64,000 nucleotides of DNA from Leptofilum sp041748655. GTDB lineage: Bacteria; Chloroflexota; Anaerolineae; Promineifilales; Promineifilaceae. Within the stretch, counting starts at the first letter, position 1. Every line of letters starts with the position of its first letter. Location of the stretch: the NCBI GenBank assembly GCA_041748655.1, contig JBGTCV010000047.1, positions 28,308 through 92,307 on the forward strand. Direction: 5' to 3'. Of the stretch, positions 17,865 to 27,011 are shown in pieces. The notes under the pieces are model-generated. The model did no database searches. It worked only from the letters and a program-made list of their open reading frames with translations, and was not told where the DNA came from. Both the position numbers and the translations under genes were made by a program.

Positions 17865-19535
17865 ATGACTCGATCAATTAATAACCGCAAGCAATGGTTC
17901 CTCGTCATTCTCCTCTTCGCTCTCTTGTTCGTGACGAGCACACTTTTTGCCAAACCAAGCGCTGCCCAAACAGCAACGGCCGTTGTCAACACCGGAGCGC
18001 TCAATGTACGCTCAGGCCCAGGTGTTGAGTATGGCATCGTTACGGTGGTTTACCAGAACAATGTGGTAACCCTTCTGGGACGCAATGCCGACAGTACCTG
18101 GGCCTATATCCAGACGGCCACAACGGCCGTTGGCTGGGTAAACGCCAGCACCACCTACATCACCCCCAGCGTGGCCATTAGCAGCCTGCCGCTGGTAACG
18201 CCAACGACAGTCACACCCACCACAACGGCGACGGTGACACCGACCTCAACCGGAACGGTCGTTCCCACCACCACCGCTACACCGATACCCACCGCAACAG
18301 CAACGGCCGTACCCGTCAGCGGCGCTTCAGCAACGGTCACAACGGGTGCCCTCAACGTGCGCAGCGGCCCTGGCGTAGCCTACAACTCGGTGGCTGTGGT
18401 AAACCAGGGCACGGTTGTCAGCCTGATTGGGCGCAACAGCAACAGCAGCTGGGCCAAAATCCGGCTGGCCAACGGCACCGAGGGCTGGGTCAACGTCACG
18501 CTCATCACGCCCAACGTGGCCATCAGCAGCCTGCCGGTATTGGATGCACCCAGCGTCACCGCGACGGCGCTGGTTTCCACCGGGGCGCTGAACGTACGCT
18601 CTGGCCCCGGGGTAACCTACAGCGTTATCACCGTCGCTTCGCAAGGCCACACGGTGTCGCTGTTGGGACGCAACGCCAACAGCAGCTGGGCCAAAATCCG
18701 GCTGGCCAACGGCACCGAAGGCTGGGTCAACGCTTCTCTGCTAACACCCAACGTCAGCATCAGCAGCCTGCCGCTGGCCGACAGCCCGGCAGCCCCGGAA
18801 CCGCCCGTGCCGGTTGCACCCGGTGCGGTGTTGAGCCTGCGCTCTGGGCCTGGGACAAACTATCCGGTAACGGGTTCGGTGTACCAGGGATTACAGGTTA
18901 CGGCCGTTGGGCGCAACGCCAACAACACCTGGCTAAAAGTGCAGCTGAGTGACGGCCAACAAGGCTGGATTGGGGCACAATATGTTCAGCTCTCTATTCC
19001 CATCGGTAATTTGCCTGTGATGGATGGCACCACCACCACACCAGCCAGCACAGCGACGCCCGCACCTTTGGCCAACGCCGCTACGATTGCCACGGGCATG
19101 GCCAACGTGCGCTCTGGCCCTGGCATTGGTTACGGCATCGTCACCACCGCTTCCCAAGGGCAGGCGGTGAGTATGCTGGCTCGTAACAGCATCAGCAGCT
19201 GGGTCAAAATTCAGCTGAGTGGGGGCACACAAGGCTGGGTGAATGTTTCTCTACTGTCCACCAGCGTCAGCATCAACAGCCTGCCGGTGGAAGATGTGCC
19301 CACCTTGTCCACCTCTGGTTTGGTGAATACGGCCGCTCTCAACGTACGCTCTGGCCCAGGGATAAGTTATGGGGTTACGGCCGTTGTCTACCAGGATCAA
19401 GGGGTAGCGCTGCTGGGCCGCACGGCGGACACCAGCTGGCTGAAGATTCGACTCAGCAATGGCGTGGTTGGCTGGGTAAATGCCGCCTACATTCAAACGA
19501 CAACGACGCTCAACAGCCTGCCGGTGACAAACTAA
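17865..19535 (+). CDS. Exported protein with six bacterial SH3 (SH3b) repeats
   Basis: ATG 17865 follows a perfect AAGGAGG. A signal peptide is clear (basic start, hydrophobic WFLVILLFALLFVTSTLF, cleavage near SAAQT). The mature part has six SH3b modules, each opening with an L-N-V-R-S-G-P-G type motif (about 18009, 18360, 18597, 18840, 19110 and 19347), with W-V/I-N closing motifs. A Thr/Pro-rich linker follows repeat 1 and a short one precedes repeat 5. SH3b domains usually bind cell-wall peptides or other surface polymers. No catalytic domain is attached, so it is probably an adhesive or wall-associated protein. Repeats 2 and 3 share a nearly identical ~55-bp DNA stretch (18439-18493 vs 18680-18734), a recent internal duplication. 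Confidence 0.85.
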   Translation: MTRSINNRKQWFLVILLFALLFVTSTLFAKPSAAQTATAVVNTGALNVRSGPGVEYGIVTVVYQNNVVTLLGRNADSTWAYIQTATTAVGWVNASTTYITPSVAISSLPLVTPTTVTPTTTATVTPTSTGTVVPTTTATPIPTATATAVPVSGASATVTTGALNVRSGPGVAYNSVAVVNQGTVVSLIGRNSNSSWAKIRLANGTEGWVNVTLITPNVAISSLPVLDAPSVTATALVSTGALNVRSGPGVTYSVITVASQGHTVSLLGRNANSSWAKIRLANGTEGWVNASLLTPNVSISSLPLADSPAAPEPPVPVAPGAVLSLRSGPGTNYPVTGSVYQGLQVTAVGRNANNTWLKVQLSDGQQGWIGAQYVQLSIPIGNLPVMDGTTTTPASTATPAPLANAATIATGMANVRSGPGIGYGIVTTASQGQAVSMLARNSISSWVKIQLSGGTQGWVNVSLLSTSVSINSLPVEDVPTLSTSGLVNTAALNVRSGPGISYGVTAVVYQDQGVALLGRTADTSWLKIRLSNGVVGWVNAAYIQTTTTLNSLPVTN

Positions 19536-19541
19536 CAAAAG

Positions 19542-19608
19542 TAATTGGGTAATTGGGTAATTGGGTTCAAATTACCCAATTACTCAATTACCCAATTGCC
19601 TAATTACG
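19542..19608. repeat. Iterated-word inverted repeat between convergent genes
   Basis: Three TAATTGGG words run forward and are mirrored by ATTACCCAATTACTCAATTA-type words, forming an inverted repeat. It begins 7 bp after the SH3b stop and runs through the last codon and stop of the Fur-family gene. It may serve as a bidirectional terminator. A related element occurs at 44012-44080. Confidence 0.7.
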
Positions 19609-20046
19609 CTCCTGACAATTTTGGCAACGGCCGTAAAACTCCACCAGGTGACCCTCAACAGCAAAGTTAAACCGCTCTGCCAGCTGCTTGCCAACCTCTT
19701 GCAAGCCACACTCGTCAAACTCAAACACCGCATCGCAGCCTGAGCAAATCAGGTGGTGGTGATGTCCCCCATCGAGCAAAATGTAGTGCGCCGCGCCCGT
19801 GCCCTGGTAAACAGGGCGAATCAGCCCCAGTTCACTGAGCAGCTCCAGCGTGCGATAAACCGTCATACGACCCACGGTTGTGTCCGTTTTGTGCACCACT
19901 TCCAGCAAGCCATCAGCCGTGATGTGGCCACCGCAGCCCAGCAGCGCCTGCACAATCTTCTGGCGCGAGCTTGTGAGCCGGTACCCTTTTTGCTTCAGGG
20001 CGGCTTGAATATTGTTTGATCGGGCATCTAAACTATGTTCATTCAT
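19600..20046 (-). CDS. Fur-family metal-responsive regulator (probably Zur-type)
   Basis: This 148-residue repressor has an N-terminal winged helix (YRLTSSRQKIVQALL ... RMTVYRTLELLSELGL) and a C-terminal dimerisation/metal domain with a His-rich segment (GGHHHHLICSGC) and a second CxxC (CQNC), which form the structural zinc site. It lies 3 bp downstream of a metal ABC permease gene, so it should regulate zinc (or manganese/iron) uptake; zinc is my preference from the operon. The last codons are written in the repeat at 19542-19608. Confidence 0.88.
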   Translation of the reverse strand: MNEHSLDARSNNIQAALKQKGYRLTSSRQKIVQALLGCGGHITADGLLEVVHKTDTTVGRMTVYRTLELLSELGLIRPVYQGTGAAHYILLDGGHHHHLICSGCDAVFEFDECGLQEVGKQLAERFNFAVEGHLVEFYGRCQNCQERN

Positions 20047-20049
20047 ATT

Positions 20050-20880
20050 TCAATTATGTCGCCAGACCAGCCCGCGCTCCGGGGCAAACAGGTAGGCCAG
20101 GGTAAATATCAGCGTGGCGACAAGCACCACCGACGGGCCAGAGGCGATATCGAGATAGTATGACGTGTATAAACCGGCTGCGCCAGAAAATGCGCCAATC
20201 CCGGCGGCGATAAACATCATCGGCGTCAGGCGGCGGGTAAGCAGCGAGGCAGCCGCAGCGGGCGTGACGAGCATCGCCACCATCAGAGCAATGCCTACGA
20301 CTTGCAGCGACACCACAATGGTAACGGCAATAAGAATGAGCAGCAGGTAGCGCAAAAAGGTGGCGGGCAGGCGCAGGGTGGCGGCCAAAACTGGGTCGAA
20401 CGAAATGACCATGAACTCTTTGTAAAAAAAGAAGACGACGAGCAGGACGATCAGGCCGAGAACGGCCGTAACCCACAAATCATTCACCGTTACCCCCAAC
20501 AAATTGCCAAACAAAAAGTGGGCCAGATCCACGGTGTAATTGCCCGTGGCGGAGAGCATCGCCACGCCCAAAGCAAACGCCCCCGCAAAAATGACGCCAA
20601 TCGCCGTGTCTTCCTTCACCACGCCGCGACTGCTGAGCGCGCCAATGCCAACGGCCGTAAACACACCCATGATCAACGCCCCCACCGCCAGCGGCCAGCC
20701 CAGCAAAAAAGCAGCCACCACGCCGGGCAAAATGGTATGCGCCAGGGCATCGCCAAAAAAGGCCATGCCGCGCAGCACCACGTAGGTGCCCAGCACGGAA
20801 CAAACAATGCCCACCAGCACAGCGGCAATCAGCGCCCGAACGATGAAGGAAAATTGGAGGGGATCGAGGAGGAGGTTCAT
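20050..20880 (-). CDS. Metal ABC transporter permease (ABC-3 family, ZnuB/MntB-like)
   Basis: This 276-residue inner-membrane protein has about eight hydrophobic helices and the ABC-3 signature region (GDALAHTILPGVVAAF near the N-terminus; MLVTPAAAASLL). It would form the channel of a zinc- or manganese-importing ABC system with the ATPase encoded upstream at 20947-21834. No substrate-binding lipoprotein gene is adjacent, so this must be supplied from elsewhere or the system is partial. The gene order is ATPase, permease, Fur regulator. Confidence 0.9.
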   Translation of the reverse strand: MNLLLDPLQFSFIVRALIAAVLVGIVCSVLGTYVVLRGMAFFGDALAHTILPGVVAAFLLGWPLAVGALIMGVFTAVGIGALSSRGVVKEDTAIGVIFAGAFALGVAMLSATGNYTVDLAHFLFGNLLGVTVNDLWVTAVLGLIVLLVVFFFYKEFMVISFDPVLAATLRLPATFLRYLLLILIAVTIVVSLQVVGIALMVAMLVTPAAAASLLTRRLTPMMFIAAGIGAFSGAAGLYTSYYLDIASGPSVVLVATLIFTLAYLFAPERGLVWRHN

Positions 20881-20888
20881 ACTTTTTT

Positions 20889-20967
20889 AGCGTAAAAAGT
20901 TAAAAGTGAAAAGTAAAAAGTAAAAAGTGGGCATACTTTTCACTTATCACTTTTCACTTATCACTTC
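20889..20967. repeat. Iterated-word inverted repeat (AAAAGTGA/TCACTTTT type)
   Basis: Forward words of the type AAAAGTGAAAAGTAAAAAGT are mirrored by CTTTTCACTTATCACTTTTC. The right arm runs into the 3' end of the metal ABC ATPase gene and encodes its last residues (EVISEK), so the repeat moved the stop codon or set it. Confidence 0.7.
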
Positions 20968-21834
20968 ATATTCATCATGACCACAGCAGTCGTCCACCAG
21001 AATCGCCTGCTCTGCATCTGGCAGGACGTGAACGTGGCCGCCATAGGCCTGGAGCAAATTGTCGGCGGTGAGTACGGCCGTTGGCTCCGCAAAGGCCACG
21101 ATGCGCCGGTTGAGCAGCATGATTTTGTCGAAGCGGTCGGCGGCAAGCTGCAAATCGTGGGTGGCCACCAGCACCGTGACGCCGTCGGGGCTCAGGTTGT
21201 CTAAAATATTGAAGATTGCTTGCTGGCTGGGCACGTCCAGTCCATTGAGCGGCTCGTCCAGCAGCAGCAGTTCCGCCTCCTGAGCCAGGGCGCGGGCGAT
21301 AAAAACGCGCTGCTGCTGCCCGCCAGACAGCTCGCCAATCTGCTTTTTGGCCAGATGGGTTGCCTCGACACGGGCCAGGCTGTGGCGCACCACCGCCCAA
21401 TCGGCCCGGCGCGGCCAGCGGAAGAGGCCAATTTGCCCCACCCGCCCCATCATCACCACATCTTCTACCGTTACGGGGAAGCTCCAATCAATCTCGTTGC
21501 GCTGCGGCACATAGCCGATGCAAATGTGACCGTCCGGGCCGTGGCCAAAGATGTGAACCTGTCCCTCGCTGGGGTTCAGGGTGCCCACGACAAGCTTGAA
21601 CAGGGTGCTTTTGCCCGCCCCGTTTGGCCCCACCACAGCAATGCGCTCCCCCCGCTGGGCGGAAAAATCGATATGCTGCAGGGCGTGAAAACGGCCGTTG
21701 CTTGCAGCAGCTGCCACCGAACCAGCCTGCGCCCCGGCAGCATACGCTACGGAAACATCCACCATCTGCAAAGAAGGCGTAAGGGGATCGTGGGTCACAC
21801 CCCGCCCGGCAAGTGCATTCATCAAATGTGTCAT
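20947..21834 (-). CDS. Metal ABC transporter ATP-binding protein (ZnuC/MntA-like)
   Basis: This 295-residue ATPase has Walker A GPNGAGKST, Q-loop YVPQRNEIDWSFP (typical of the zinc/manganese subgroup), signature LSGGQQQR, Walker B LLLLDEPL and switch His in VATHDLQ. An Ala/Gly-rich insertion (AAGAQAGSVAAAASNG) interrupts the usual first beta-strands, and the C-terminus is His/Cys/Asp-containing (DDCCGHDEYE), a possible metal-sensing tail. It starts the operon ATPase-permease-Fur. The last residues come from the repeat at 20889-20967. Confidence 0.9.
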   Translation of the reverse strand: MTHLMNALAGRGVTHDPLTPSLQMVDVSVAYAAGAQAGSVAAAASNGRFHALQHIDFSAQRGERIAVVGPNGAGKSTLFKLVVGTLNPSEGQVHIFGHGPDGHICIGYVPQRNEIDWSFPVTVEDVVMMGRVGQIGLFRWPRRADWAVVRHSLARVEATHLAKKQIGELSGGQQQRVFIARALAQEAELLLLDEPLNGLDVPSQQAIFNILDNLSPDGVTVLVATHDLQLAADRFDKIMLLNRRIVAFAEPTAVLTADNLLQAYGGHVHVLPDAEQAILVDDCCGHDEYEVISEK

Positions 21835-22004
21835 ATTGATATTTTATATTACTTTGCGGCAATTGGCGATTTATCATTGTCTCAGGGCACCAAATTATGC
21901 CCTCGTTATATATCCGGATACATAGAATCAGGCACCAGCATTTCGTACCATAAATGGTGTGGAAACACTTGCAGGGGGATTAATTTCAGGAGAGATTTTA
22001 CATA

Positions 22005-22985
22005 ATGATAGAAGGTATCACTAATTACAGCATCATACATACCCGGGACCTCACCAAAAAGTTCGCTGATTCAACAGTCGTAAACGAGCTAAATTTGGAA
22101 GTTCCGGCGGGCGTGATATTTGGATTTGTTGGGCCAAGCGGCTGTGGCAAAACCACCAGCGTGCGGCTCTTGTTGGGCATCTATGAGCCAGATAGCGGGG
22201 AAGCCTGGGTGTTAGAACACTCACCACAAAAATTTGGGCGGCGAGAACGAGCCAGGATTGGCTACATGCCGCAGCAATTTGTTCTGTATCCAGAATTAAC
22301 CGTTTGGGAAAACCTAAACTTCGCCGCTTCGTTGTATGGCGTACCTATCAACCGAAAAGCACGCCTGGAAGAGCTGCTTGATCTGGTAGAGCTTACCGGG
22401 CATGAAAAGAAAACGGTACGCAATCTCTCGGGGGGCATGAAGCGTCGCCTGAGCCTGGCTGCAGCCATTATTCATAACCCGGAGCTTATCTTTTTGGATG
22501 AGCCAACAGCCGGGGTTGATCCAGTGTTGCGTCAAAAATTTTGGGAATACTTTCAACAATTAAAAGGTGAGGGACGTACTTTATTTATCACGACCCAATA
22601 TGTGTCGGAAGCCACTTACTGCGATTATGTGGGTCTGATGGTCAACGGCCGTTTGCTCATGGTAGACACACCGGATGGTTTACGCCGCCGGGCTTTGGGC
22701 GGAGATATCATTCATTTACACACAACATCTATCGTGAACCAGGAACAATTTAACGCCTTGAAAGCGCAAGACTTTGTTTTAGCGAGCAAGGTAAGCCGAC
22801 TGCGCCATAACGGGGTTGAAATTGTGGTAGATGATGCCAGCCTGACGCTGCCGCTGCTGTTGGACTGGTGCAAGATTGAGCAGATTGGGGTGGAATCTGC
22901 CAGTGAATACCTGCCCGTATTTGATGATGTTTTTGTGGAACTAATCAAGCAGGAAACGGCCGCTGCGGAGACAGTAAATGGTTAA
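22005..22985 (+). CDS. ABC-2-type exporter ATP-binding protein
   Basis: This 326-residue ATPase of the CcmA/drug-export type has Walker A GPSGCGKTT, Q-loop MPQQFVLYPELTV, signature LSGGMKRRLSL and Walker B LIFLDEPTAGVDP. A C-terminal extension of about 90 residues is common in DrrA-like subunits. AGGAG precedes ATG 22005. Its stop overlaps the following membrane gene by 8 bp, so the two form one exporter. Substrate (drug, lipid or peptide) cannot be told from sequence. Confidence 0.92.
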   Translation: MIEGITNYSIIHTRDLTKKFADSTVVNELNLEVPAGVIFGFVGPSGCGKTTSVRLLLGIYEPDSGEAWVLEHSPQKFGRRERARIGYMPQQFVLYPELTVWENLNFAASLYGVPINRKARLEELLDLVELTGHEKKTVRNLSGGMKRRLSLAAAIIHNPELIFLDEPTAGVDPVLRQKFWEYFQQLKGEGRTLFITTQYVSEATYCDYVGLMVNGRLLMVDTPDGLRRRALGGDIIHLHTTSIVNQEQFNALKAQDFVLASKVSRLRHNGVEIVVDDASLTLPLLLDWCKIEQIGVESASEYLPVFDDVFVELIKQETAAAETVNG

Positions 22986-24516
22986 TCAATCCCTACAAAT
23001 CTTGTGGCAAACAATTATTCGTATTTTTGCTTTTGTTAGTAAAGAAATCCGTGCCATCTTACACCAACCAAGACTTATCTTTTCACTTATTTTAGGCCCA
23101 TTTTTAATCCTGCTCATTTTCGGCGTGGGCTACCGCGACACGCCCCGCACCTTGCACACATTGTTTGTGGTGCCAGAGAGCAGCGAAATTGCAGATAGAG
23201 TTGAAGAGTACGCCACCTCCTTGGGCAGCCGCATCAGCTTTGCGGGGATCGTTCATACCGCGGCAGAAGCCGATCGAAAGCTGCGTGCCGGTGAGGTCGA
23301 TTTGGTAGTTGTTACACCACTCGATCCCATGGCCGATTGGCAAAACGATGAACAATCCACATTTACCCTGTACCACTCAGAAGTTGATCCGTTTGAGGAC
23401 GTATATATTCAGGTAATTGGGCAGCGCTATGCAGAAGAAATCAATCGCCAACTGCTGATGGCCGCTCTGGCCAGCAGCCAACAAGAAGCCGGCGTATGGC
23501 AGGAAGATGTGGTTGAGGCAAAAACACAAGCTGGCACAGTAAGAGAAGCGTTGGCAGCGGGCAATACGGCCATGGCCCACAGGTCAGCCGAAGCATTAAA
23601 AGAAGACCTTAATCTGTTGACTATGGCGGTTAGTTCTGGAATTTCTTTAGTTGCGAGTTTAGAAGAGGCGGGGAGCCAGGCCAACACCACCACGCAGCTG
23701 CTTACAGAAATGGAAACCTTGCAAAGCCGGGTAGACGATCTGCTTACATTTACCGAACACAACACCGTGTTAAGTGAAGGCGAGGTCACGGCTGCTGAAA
23801 TTGAAGCGTCATTGGCAGAGGTAGATGCCCTGCTTTTAACGTTTCAAGAGATGGATACCAACATTTTAGCAGCGCCTTTCCGCAGTGAATCCCTGAGTAT
23901 CACTGCAGTGCGGATTGAACCGATGCACTTTTATGTGCCAGCGGTCATTGCACTTCTGCTGCAACATTTGGCCATTACTTTGGCGGGTCTCAGCATCATC
24001 CGCGAGAAAATTGGCGGCACCATGGAGCTGTTTCGCGCCGCTCCCGTAACTGCCTTTGAAACATTGTTTGGCAAATACATTAGCTACTTCCTCATCATTG
24101 GGCTCCTGGCAGCAGTGCTTACGTCTTTAGTTGTGCTGGTCCTGCGCGTACCGATGCTCGGTTCATGGGGCCATTATATGGTGGTCCTTTTGGCTTTAAT
24201 GTTGGCTTCGCTGAGTATTGGCTTCCACATATCTCTGTCTGCTGGCAGCCACAGTCAGGCTATTCAATATGGTATGTTAACGCTGCTGGCGGCCATCTTT
24301 TTTAGTGGCTTCTTTTTGCCGCTTTATCGCCTGGCCCCGATGGTGCGCGTTGTTTCCTGGCTGCTGCCCGCTACCTACGGTACCGGTTTGCTGCAAAACG
24401 TAATGCTGCGGGGTGAAGCGCCGCAAATTTTGCTGTTAATTGCCTTATATGGCTTTGCCATGATTTTACTGCTGCTCGCCTGGTTTCGGCTGGGTCGCCA
24501 GATGGCTCGGGAATAA
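22978..24516 (+). CDS. ABC-2-type exporter permease
   Basis: The 512-residue protein has one N-terminal membrane helix (FSLILGPFLILLIFGVGY), a large external domain of about 280 residues with helical, coiled character, and five to six C-terminal helices including the REKIGGTMELFRAAPV motif of ABC-2 permeases. It pairs with the overlapping ATPase gene. This topology matches YhgE/YhfS/DrrB-like exporters. The next gene starts 5 bp after its stop. Confidence 0.88.
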   Translation: MVNQSLQILWQTIIRIFAFVSKEIRAILHQPRLIFSLILGPFLILLIFGVGYRDTPRTLHTLFVVPESSEIADRVEEYATSLGSRISFAGIVHTAAEADRKLRAGEVDLVVVTPLDPMADWQNDEQSTFTLYHSEVDPFEDVYIQVIGQRYAEEINRQLLMAALASSQQEAGVWQEDVVEAKTQAGTVREALAAGNTAMAHRSAEALKEDLNLLTMAVSSGISLVASLEEAGSQANTTTQLLTEMETLQSRVDDLLTFTEHNTVLSEGEVTAAEIEASLAEVDALLLTFQEMDTNILAAPFRSESLSITAVRIEPMHFYVPAVIALLLQHLAITLAGLSIIREKIGGTMELFRAAPVTAFETLFGKYISYFLIIGLLAAVLTSLVVLVLRVPMLGSWGHYMVVLLALMLASLSIGFHISLSAGSHSQAIQYGMLTLLAAIFFSGFFLPLYRLAPMVRVVSWLLPATYGTGLLQNVMLRGEAPQILLLIALYGFAMILLLLAWFRLGRQMARE

Positions 24517-24521
24517 AAAAG

Positions 24522-25775
24522 ATGCAGCGTTTTGAGATTCCGCAAATTCCGGCACGACAGCTGGTGTGGTGGACGTTGGGGATAACGGCCGTTGTCGTCT
24601 GTTTTTGGCTGTTGATCCGTTTTCAGGGGATGGTGCTGCTGCTGTTAACGGCCATTATTTTAAGTACGGCCGTACGCCCCGGCGTCACCTGGCTGGAAAA
24701 ACGTGGGATTAGGAAACCAATTGGCATTCTTCTTATCTTTAGCATCGTGGGCCTTCTACTCGGTCTGCTCATCTGGGCAACAGTGCCGGTGTTGGTGGAA
24801 CAAAGTGCCGCGCTAAGCCACAGCCTGGCCGAAGGTTACCAGCTCCTGCTCCAAAGTCTGCAAAACTCCTCCAATATTTTAATCCGCCGGTTCCTAAACC
24901 TGCTGCCGACAGATTTAGCCGGGTTCATGCCTGGAGATGGCAGCGGGCTGACAGGCCTGAGAATGCCTGTAACAGCCGATGAGGCACAAAGAGGAAAGGT
25001 GCTAATCGGCCTGGCCCAGGCGGTGGCGGTTATCATCCTCACCTTTTACTGGACGCTGGAAGGGGAATATGTCAAAAACGCCATCTTTTTGATGATTCCC
25101 ATCAAGAAACGGGAGGATGTGCGACAGGTAATTCTGAAAATAGAAACCACCGTGGGCGGTTATTTATTGGGACAGGGGGTGCTTTGCCTGATCATTGGGG
25201 TGATGGCTTTTGTGGCTTATCTTATCATCGGGCTGCCCCATGCACTGCTGCTGGCTATTTTTGCGGGGCTGCTGGAGGCAGTGCCGACTGTGGGACCTAT
25301 TCTGGGCGCAGTTCCAGCCGTCATCATTGGGCTTTCAATTTCACCCACGACGGCGCTTTGGGTGATTCTGGCGACGGTTATCATTCAACAGTTGGAGAAT
25401 GGTTTGCTGGTGCCCCGGGTGATGAACCGGGTGATTGGGATACGGCCGTTAGTCTCTCTGCTCGCCTTGCTGGCATTTGGCTCCTTGTATGGCATTTTGG
25501 GGGCGCTCATTGCCCTGCCGCTGGCCGGAGTCATTCAGCTGCTGCTGGATCGCTTTTTGCTGGCGCGGGAAAGCCTGGAACAAGGAGAAAACGGGCGCGG
25601 GCGGCTGAGCGTCTTACGCTACGAAACCAACCAGCTGGTGCAGGATGTGCGCAGCCAGGTGCGTCACAAATCGGGAGTACCATCGGCTGTCTCCGATGCC
25701 GTGGAAGATGAGCTGGAGGCCTTAGCGCTTGATCTGGAAAGCTACCTGGCAGCCCAAGGAGATGCCGCCCAATGA
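24522..25775 (+). CDS. AI-2E family (PerM-like) permease 1
   Basis: The 417-residue integral membrane protein has the AI-2E/PerM fold: an N-terminal pair of helices, a soluble amphipathic stretch (about residues 85-160) and a C-terminal helix bundle with GLLEAVPTVGPILGAVPAV, a hallmark of the family. A ~50-residue charged cytosolic tail follows. Family members export autoinducer-2 or act as ion antiporters; substrate here is unknown. It overlaps the second copy by ATGA (25772-25775) and follows the ABC exporter by 5 bp, so four genes may form one transcript. Confidence 0.88.
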   Translation: MQRFEIPQIPARQLVWWTLGITAVVVCFWLLIRFQGMVLLLLTAIILSTAVRPGVTWLEKRGIRKPIGILLIFSIVGLLLGLLIWATVPVLVEQSAALSHSLAEGYQLLLQSLQNSSNILIRRFLNLLPTDLAGFMPGDGSGLTGLRMPVTADEAQRGKVLIGLAQAVAVIILTFYWTLEGEYVKNAIFLMIPIKKREDVRQVILKIETTVGGYLLGQGVLCLIIGVMAFVAYLIIGLPHALLLAIFAGLLEAVPTVGPILGAVPAVIIGLSISPTTALWVILATVIIQQLENGLLVPRVMNRVIGIRPLVSLLALLAFGSLYGILGALIALPLAGVIQLLLDRFLLARESLEQGENGRGRLSVLRYETNQLVQDVRSQVRHKSGVPSAVSDAVEDELEALALDLESYLAAQGDAAQ

Positions 25776-26968
25776 AGCGGCTGATGATGTACACGGGAAT
25801 TGTGCTGGCCACGCTGCTGGTTCTGCAAATTTTATGGCAGTTTCGGCTGGTACTGCTGCTGCTTATTTTATCGTTGTTTATGGCGGCAGCGATACGGCCG
25901 TTTGTCAATCATATAACCGTCTGGGGCATACCAAAGGTGGCAGCGCAGCTGCTGCTGTACCTGGCAGGCATTGGCCTGGTATTCTTCTTCTTTTTCCTCT
26001 TAGGCAATGCCTTGATATTAGAGCTAAATATTTTTGTCAACCGGGCCGTCATTGAGTACGAAACCTTATACCGAACATGGCAAAAAGGGGCTGCCTGGCA
26101 GCAAACGGCCGTTTCTCTGTTATCATTCCCACCCTTTTCCACGCCTCAGGACACCCAGCTAGAAGAGATGCTGCCTGCCGTGGTGGTTATAACACGCAAC
26201 CTGATGGCCGCTGTGGGTGGTCTGCTGCTGCTGTTGGCGCTTAGCGTTTACTGGAGTGCCGATCAGGACCGGTTTGAGCGGCTGTGGCTTTCGCTGCTGT
26301 CCCCCCGGCGTCGAGCCTATGCACGAGACAGCTGGCGGAAAATTGAGCACGCGGTAGGCAGCTACCTACGAAGCCGGACAGTCCAGAGTATGTTGGCAGC
26401 CTTGCTGCTCGGCGTTGGCGCAGAGCTGGCCAATCTGGATTTTCCCATTTTGCTGGCTTTGTTGGGCGGGCTGGCCACATTTGTGCCCTTTTTTGGCAGC
26501 TTGATAATGAGTGTCGTCGCTTTGGGTCTAGGCAGTTTGCAAAGTTACAGCATCGGTCTGGGGGCAGCTGCCTATACTCTCTGCCTCTTTGTTGTGCTGG
26601 AATTTTTTGTGGAGCCCTACTTGTGGCCCAGGCAGCGACGCAGCTTTTTGCTGACAATCCTGCTGGTTATTCCGCTGCTGGAGGCGTTTGGGCTGTGGGG
26701 GCTGCTGGTTGCGCCACCGCTGGCAGCAGCTGCTGAAGTGGTCATCCACCAGGCGTATCAGGCTTATGTCCGGCGGGAAGGAACGGCCGTAAAATTAGAC
26801 GATCTCGAAGCACGATATCAACAAATATTAGCGAAGGCCAATCAGGCAGAGCATGATGACCTGACACCTGAATTGGAAAACTTTGCGAAAAGGTTCGCCG
26901 TCTTGCTGACCAATTCCCGCCAACTCAGGAATTCAGAAAAAGTTATAAATGCGCCAGGAAATGATTGA
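25772..26968 (+). CDS. AI-2E family (PerM-like) permease 2
   Basis: The 398-residue paralogue of the preceding gene has the same topology and the family motif LLGGLATFVPFFGSLIMSVV in place of the PTVGP motif. It is more divergent and has a charged C-terminal tail. The two overlapping copies suggest a heteromeric permease or a tandem duplication with specialisation. Confidence 0.85.
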   Translation: MKRLMMYTGIVLATLLVLQILWQFRLVLLLLILSLFMAAAIRPFVNHITVWGIPKVAAQLLLYLAGIGLVFFFFFLLGNALILELNIFVNRAVIEYETLYRTWQKGAAWQQTAVSLLSFPPFSTPQDTQLEEMLPAVVVITRNLMAAVGGLLLLLALSVYWSADQDRFERLWLSLLSPRRRAYARDSWRKIEHAVGSYLRSRTVQSMLAALLLGVGAELANLDFPILLALLGGLATFVPFFGSLIMSVVALGLGSLQSYSIGLGAAAYTLCLFVVLEFFVEPYLWPRQRRSFLLTILLVIPLLEAFGLWGLLVAPPLAAAAEVVIHQAYQAYVRREGTAVKLDDLEARYQQILAKANQAEHDDLTPELENFAKRFAVLLTNSRQLRNSEKVINAPGND

Positions 26969-27011
26969 AGCCCAGGCATGCTAAATTCGCGAGATGAAAG
27001 CCTTGGTGAAA

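Noticed and set aside
19542..19608. Possible CRISPR array from tandem 8-base words
   Set aside because: No spacers, words too short, and the two halves are inverted rather than direct repeats.
20302..20895. 197-codon plus-strand frame opposite the metal permease gene
   Set aside because: Gln/His-rich antisense translation of a clear membrane protein; not a gene.
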